Part shown: positions 5,944 to 8,317 of the stretch, piece after piece | Layout of the letters: the number at the start of each line of letters is the position of its first letter | How positions within the stretch are numbered: the first letter of the stretch is position 1 | Source of the DNA: an uncultured Pseudomonadota bacterium | Lineage (GTDB): Bacteria; Pseudomonadota; Gammaproteobacteria; Burkholderiales; Nitrosomonadaceae | Assembly: GCA_903957805.1 (NCBI GenBank) | Contig: CAJBQQ010000231.1 | Location: forward strand, 1 to 8,317 | DNA length: 8,317 bases | Direction of reading: 5' to 3' | The notes under the pieces: generated by a model | What the model was told of the DNA's origin: nothing | Database searches by the model: none | The model's input: the letters and a program-made list of their open reading frames with translations, nothing else | Translations under genes and position numbers: made by a program

Positions 5944-7221
5944 ATGCAAACCAATCTCGCTGACTTTATCAAGAACTCTCCCGAGGGACAGGAGGCAGAG
6001 TCGATCTTACGGTCCTGTGTGCACTGTGGCTTCTGCTTGGCCACCTGTCCGACCTATCAATTACTCGGTGATGAGTTAGACAGTCCTCGCGGTCGAATTT
6101 ACTTGATGAAGCAGGTGATGGAGGGTCATCCCGTTACTCAGAAGACCCAGCTCCATCTTGATCGTTGCCTCACCTGCCGCGCCTGTGAGACGGCCTGCCC
6201 CTCCGGGGTCCAGTACGGACGTCTGATTGATATCGGTCGCGCAATCGTCGAGAAAGAAGTCCCTCGAGGTGTTGTTGATCGCGTCAAACGGTATGCGTTG
6301 CGACAAGCGTTGCCCAATCCACGCGTGTTTTCTTCTCTCTTAAAGTTAGGTCATCTCTTCCGTCCATTGATCCCGAACGCGCTTACCAAGTCACTCCCGC
6401 AATCACTTCCTAGCCCCAACCCCTGGCCCCCTGTGAGACACACTCGGACCATGTTGGTACTGGAGGGCTGCGTTCAGCCCTCACTGGCACCCGGTATTAA
6501 TGTGGCCGCCGCTCGGGTGCTTGATCGACTGGGGATCTCATTGATTAAGGCGTCGGATGCGGGTTGTTGCGGCGCGGTGTCATATCACCTCAATGCTCAG
6601 AAAGAGGGTCTGGACTATATGCGTCGTAATATCGATGCTTGGTGGCCTTATTTCGACAAGGCTTGCGACTCTGCCACCGAATCTGCGGTTGAGGCGATTG
6701 TCATGACCGCCAGCGGTTGCGGTGTGACCGTTAAGGAGTATGGTCATCTTCTTAAGGGTGACCCCCTTTATGCTCATAAGGCTGCCCGCATCTCTTTAGT
6801 TACGAAGGATATTAGTGAAATCATTACCATTGAATTGAGTCACGGGAATAAGCTCCCCACCAATCACTCATCACCCAATTCTCCAAAGCAAAAATTGTCT
6901 TTCCACTCCCCCTGTACCCTTCAACATGGAATGCAAATCCGGGGCACTGTTGAAACAATCTTATTGAGTGCTGGATTTGAACTGGCTCTTGTTCCCGATT
7001 CTCACCTCTGCTGTGGATCGGCCGGCACTTACTCGCTCCTTCAACCGGATCTGTCTCATCAACTTCTCACCAATAAAGTGAAATCCCTTGAGTCTGGGCA
7101 GCCAAACCAAATTGTGACTGCTAATATTGGATGTCTGACCCACATACAAGGCGGCACTCAGATCCCTGTCCGTCACTGGATCGAGGTCTTGGATGAGTGT
7201 ACTGAGAAGTCTCACACATGA
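5944..7221 (+). CDS. glcF: Glycolate oxidase, iron-sulfur subunit GlcF
   Basis: A 425-residue iron-sulfur subunit that carries electrons from the flavin subunits of glycolate oxidase to the quinone pool. Two bacterial-ferredoxin [4Fe-4S] motifs lie at the N-terminus: CVHCGFCLATCP (Cys25, 28, 31, 35) and CLTCRACETACP (Cys75, 78, 81, 85). Two cysteine-rich CCG domains of the heterodisulfide-reductase type follow: GCCGAVSYHLNAQ (Cys208-Cys209) and LCCGSAGTYSLLQPDL (Cys356-Cys357), with supporting cysteines in LEGCVQPS, ASGCG, SPCTLQHG and ANIGCLTH. The end, VRHWIEVLDE, also matches the family. An in-frame ATG exists upstream at 5890 inside glcE, but ATG 5944 (MQTNLADFIK) reproduces the known GlcF N-terminus (MQTQL... 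in E. coli) and has GGAG at 5930-5933 ten bases before it. All cluster cysteines are intact. It ends the glc set; the next gene is unrelated. Confidence 0.96.
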   Translation: MQTNLADFIKNSPEGQEAESILRSCVHCGFCLATCPTYQLLGDELDSPRGRIYLMKQVMEGHPVTQKTQLHLDRCLTCRACETACPSGVQYGRLIDIGRAIVEKEVPRGVVDRVKRYALRQALPNPRVFSSLLKLGHLFRPLIPNALTKSLPQSLPSPNPWPPVRHTRTMLVLEGCVQPSLAPGINVAAARVLDRLGISLIKASDAGCCGAVSYHLNAQKEGLDYMRRNIDAWWPYFDKACDSATESAVEAIVMTASGCGVTVKEYGHLLKGDPLYAHKAARISLVTKDISEIITIELSHGNKLPTNHSSPNSPKQKLSFHSPCTLQHGMQIRGTVETILLSAGFELALVPDSHLCCGSAGTYSLLQPDLSHQLLTNKVKSLESGQPNQIVTANIGCLTHIQGGTQIPVRHWIEVLDECTEKSHT

Positions 7222-7275
7222 TTTGATTTATCCATTCCGATTTCAAATCGTTGCCCTATTACTCTTGATGCCCTT

Positions 7276-7313
7276 AAGGGTCGCCACTCTTGCCCGGTCC
7301 TTCTTCCTCTTTT
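7276..7313 (+). terminator. Weak candidate intrinsic terminator after glcF
   Basis: AAGGGTCG (7276-7283) can pair with CGGTCCTT (7295-7302) to form an 8-pair stem that includes two G-U pairs, with an 11-base loop. A pyrimidine run (CTTCCTCTTTTG) follows directly, with only a modest U-tract. A perfect palindrome CCCTTAAGGG (7271-7280) overlaps the left arm and would compete. A second, weaker 7-9 pair stem with a 16-base loop (7218-7226 with 7243-7251) overlaps the glcF stop and has no U-run. Placement at the end of the operon fits, but the stem is not strong. Confidence 0.3.
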
Positions 7314-7318
7314 GTCTA

Positions 7319-7324
7319 TATAAT
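7319..7324 (+). promoter_or_regulatory. Candidate -10 element (TATAAT) for ftsK
   Basis: A perfect TATAAT lies 38 bases before the ftsK ATG, in the only gap where an ftsK promoter could lie close to the gene. No good -35 stands at 16-18 bases; TTGCCC at 7290-7295 is 23 bases away, too far. It is therefore a possible promoter with a weak or missing -35. Confidence 0.35.
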
Positions 7325-7362
7325 CAGTTCTTTTGTTCTAATCGATTGCTTCGATCCCATTC

Positions 7363-8317
7363 ATGAGTTTCGTCAATAAGCCGATGGCGAAGAAGCCTGC
7401 AACCAACCCACTGCCGCAACGCATCATTCGTCTCCTCCGTGAATCGAGTGGTCTGGCCTTGATGGGGGTTGCTCTGTATCTTATCCTCATTTTTTATGGG
7501 TATGACCGCACTGACCCTGGTTGGTCACACAGCGGCAGCGGTACTCCAGTTCACAATGCTGGCGGCCCTGTCGGGGCGTGGTTGGTCGATCTTCTGCTCT
7601 CTCTCTTTGGCATCTCCTCTTGGTGGTGGGTTCTCTTCTTCGTGTACCTGGCATCATGGAACTTCCGCCGACTTGATGTCTCCAGTATCTTTGATCGTCG
7701 CCCATTAATTGTCTCTGCGATTGGTTTCATTACATTACTTGCATCAAGCAGTTCTTTCGAAGCATTGAGACTCCACTCGATTAAGTTTCTCCTCCCTCAG
7801 ACACCGGGTGGGATGTTGGGTGGAATTTCAAGTAGTGCCCTCTCTCATTCACTCGGATTTACGGGTGCAACGCTTCTATTGATGGTCCTGATGGCAATTG
7901 GTTTTAGTCTTTTCACAGGCCTATCTTGGATTCGTTTTATTGAAAAGTTGGGTGGTGGTCTTGAGGGGACTTTCTTCTTCGCTAAAAATCTTCTGCACCG
8001 TTGGCAAGACCGCCGTGTCGGACTCGCGTCCTCAATGAAACGTGATGAAATGGTGGTTTTAAGTAAGAAGCGGTTCGATGAATCCCCCCCATTGCATATC
8101 GAGCCGGCTGCCGCATCCATTCCTAAGTCACAGCGCATTATCAAAGAGTTGCAGACCCCCTTATTTGGTGATTTGCCAGACTCCCCATTACCCCCTCTTC
8201 ATCTGTTAGATGAGGCCGCAGTTGATATTGAGATGCCCTCACCCGAGACGCTTGAATTCACATCCCGCCTGATTGAACACAAGTTAAATGATTTTGGTGT
8301 TGAGATTAAAGTTGTTG
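7363..8317 (+). CDS. ftsK: DNA translocase FtsK, N-terminal part (cut by window end)
   Basis: FtsK sits in the inner membrane at the division septum and pumps DNA so that chromosome dimers are resolved at dif by XerCD. 318 residues are visible, with no stop before the window ends. The membrane domain shows four hydrophobic segments at about 30-47, 72-99, 114-132 and 166-187. Between the first two is the family motif DRTDPGWSHS...NAGGPVGAWLVDLL (49-78). A short charged and proline-containing linker (about 190-280) leads into the start of the alpha domain, SPETLEFTSRLIEHKLNDFGVEIKVV. The motor domain with Walker motifs lies outside. The linker of about 90-100 residues is far shorter than the several hundred of E. 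coli FtsK but typical of other proteobacteria. ATG 7363 is the first after an in-frame stop at 7339-7341; ATG 7384 (residue 8) is an alternative. Neither has a clear Shine-Dalgarno. Confidence 0.95.
   Translation, partial: MSFVNKPMAKKPATNPLPQRIIRLLRESSGLALMGVALYLILIFYGYDRTDPGWSHSGSGTPVHNAGGPVGAWLVDLLLSLFGISSWWWVLFFVYLASWNFRRLDVSSIFDRRPLIVSAIGFITLLASSSSFEALRLHSIKFLLPQTPGGMLGGISSSALSHSLGFTGATLLLMVLMAIGFSLFTGLSWIRFIEKLGGGLEGTFFFAKNLLHRWQDRRVGLASSMKRDEMVVLSKKRFDESPPLHIEPAAASIPKSQRIIKELQTPLFGDLPDSPLPPLHLLDEAAVDIEMPSPETLEFTSRLIEHKLNDFGVEIKVV

Noticed and set aside
7845..8144. Minus-strand open frame of 99 codons opposite ftsK
   Set aside because: The plus strand is clearly FtsK throughout. The minus reading is rich in Arg/Ser/Pro without motifs, as expected for a shadow.
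1..8317. An undescribed defence, mobile or biosynthetic system
   Set aside because: Every substantial open stretch is assigned to housekeeping, redox or glycolate genes. There are no transposase, integrase, toxin-antitoxin, CRISPR or clustered-repeat signs, and base composition looks even across the window.

Overview
The window looks like ordinary chromosomal DNA of a Gram-negative proteobacterium of moderate GC, most probably a betaproteobacterium. GlcD, GlcE, GlcF, RecJ and FtsK all read like the betaproteobacterial versions known to me. That placement comes from remembered family sequences and not from a search. I see no mobile element, phage gene, CRISPR array, tRNA or rRNA. Both ends cut through genes: recJ at the left on the minus strand and ftsK at the right on the plus strand.

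Left half, minus strand, read from 2275 down to 1: a 54-residue rubredoxin, an FAD-dependent rubredoxin reductase overlapping it by one base, a small gene fusing a DUF3565 domain to a DUF1971 domain, and the first 110 codons of recJ. The first two form an electron-transfer pair (NADH to FAD to an Fe(SCys)4 centre). The third is co-oriented and of unknown role. recJ is a housekeeping repair exonuclease.

Right half, plus strand, from 2479: a tartronate semialdehyde reductase of the GarR/GlxR type, followed at short spacing by glcD, glcE and glcF, the three subunits of glycolate oxidase. Together they cover two non-consecutive steps of the glycerate route for recovering glycolate: glycolate to glyoxylate, and tartronate semialdehyde to glycerate. 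The step between them, glyoxylate carboligase, is not in the window. Neither are the glycolate regulator glcC and permease glcA, so the glycolate may be made inside the cell, as in photorespiratory salvage in an autotroph (inference). A 141-base gap with a weak terminator-like hairpin and a good -10 hexamer separates glcF from ftsK, whose N-terminal membrane domain, short linker and the start of the alpha domain are visible.

The two halves diverge from a 203-base AT-rich intergenic region (2276-2478) that should carry promoters for both. I found no clearly novel system. The points most worth a second look are the DUF3565-DUF1971 fusion beside a rubredoxin pair, the rubredoxin's altered first metal loop, and the pyrimidine-rich leaders without a Shine-Dalgarno sequence in front of several genes.
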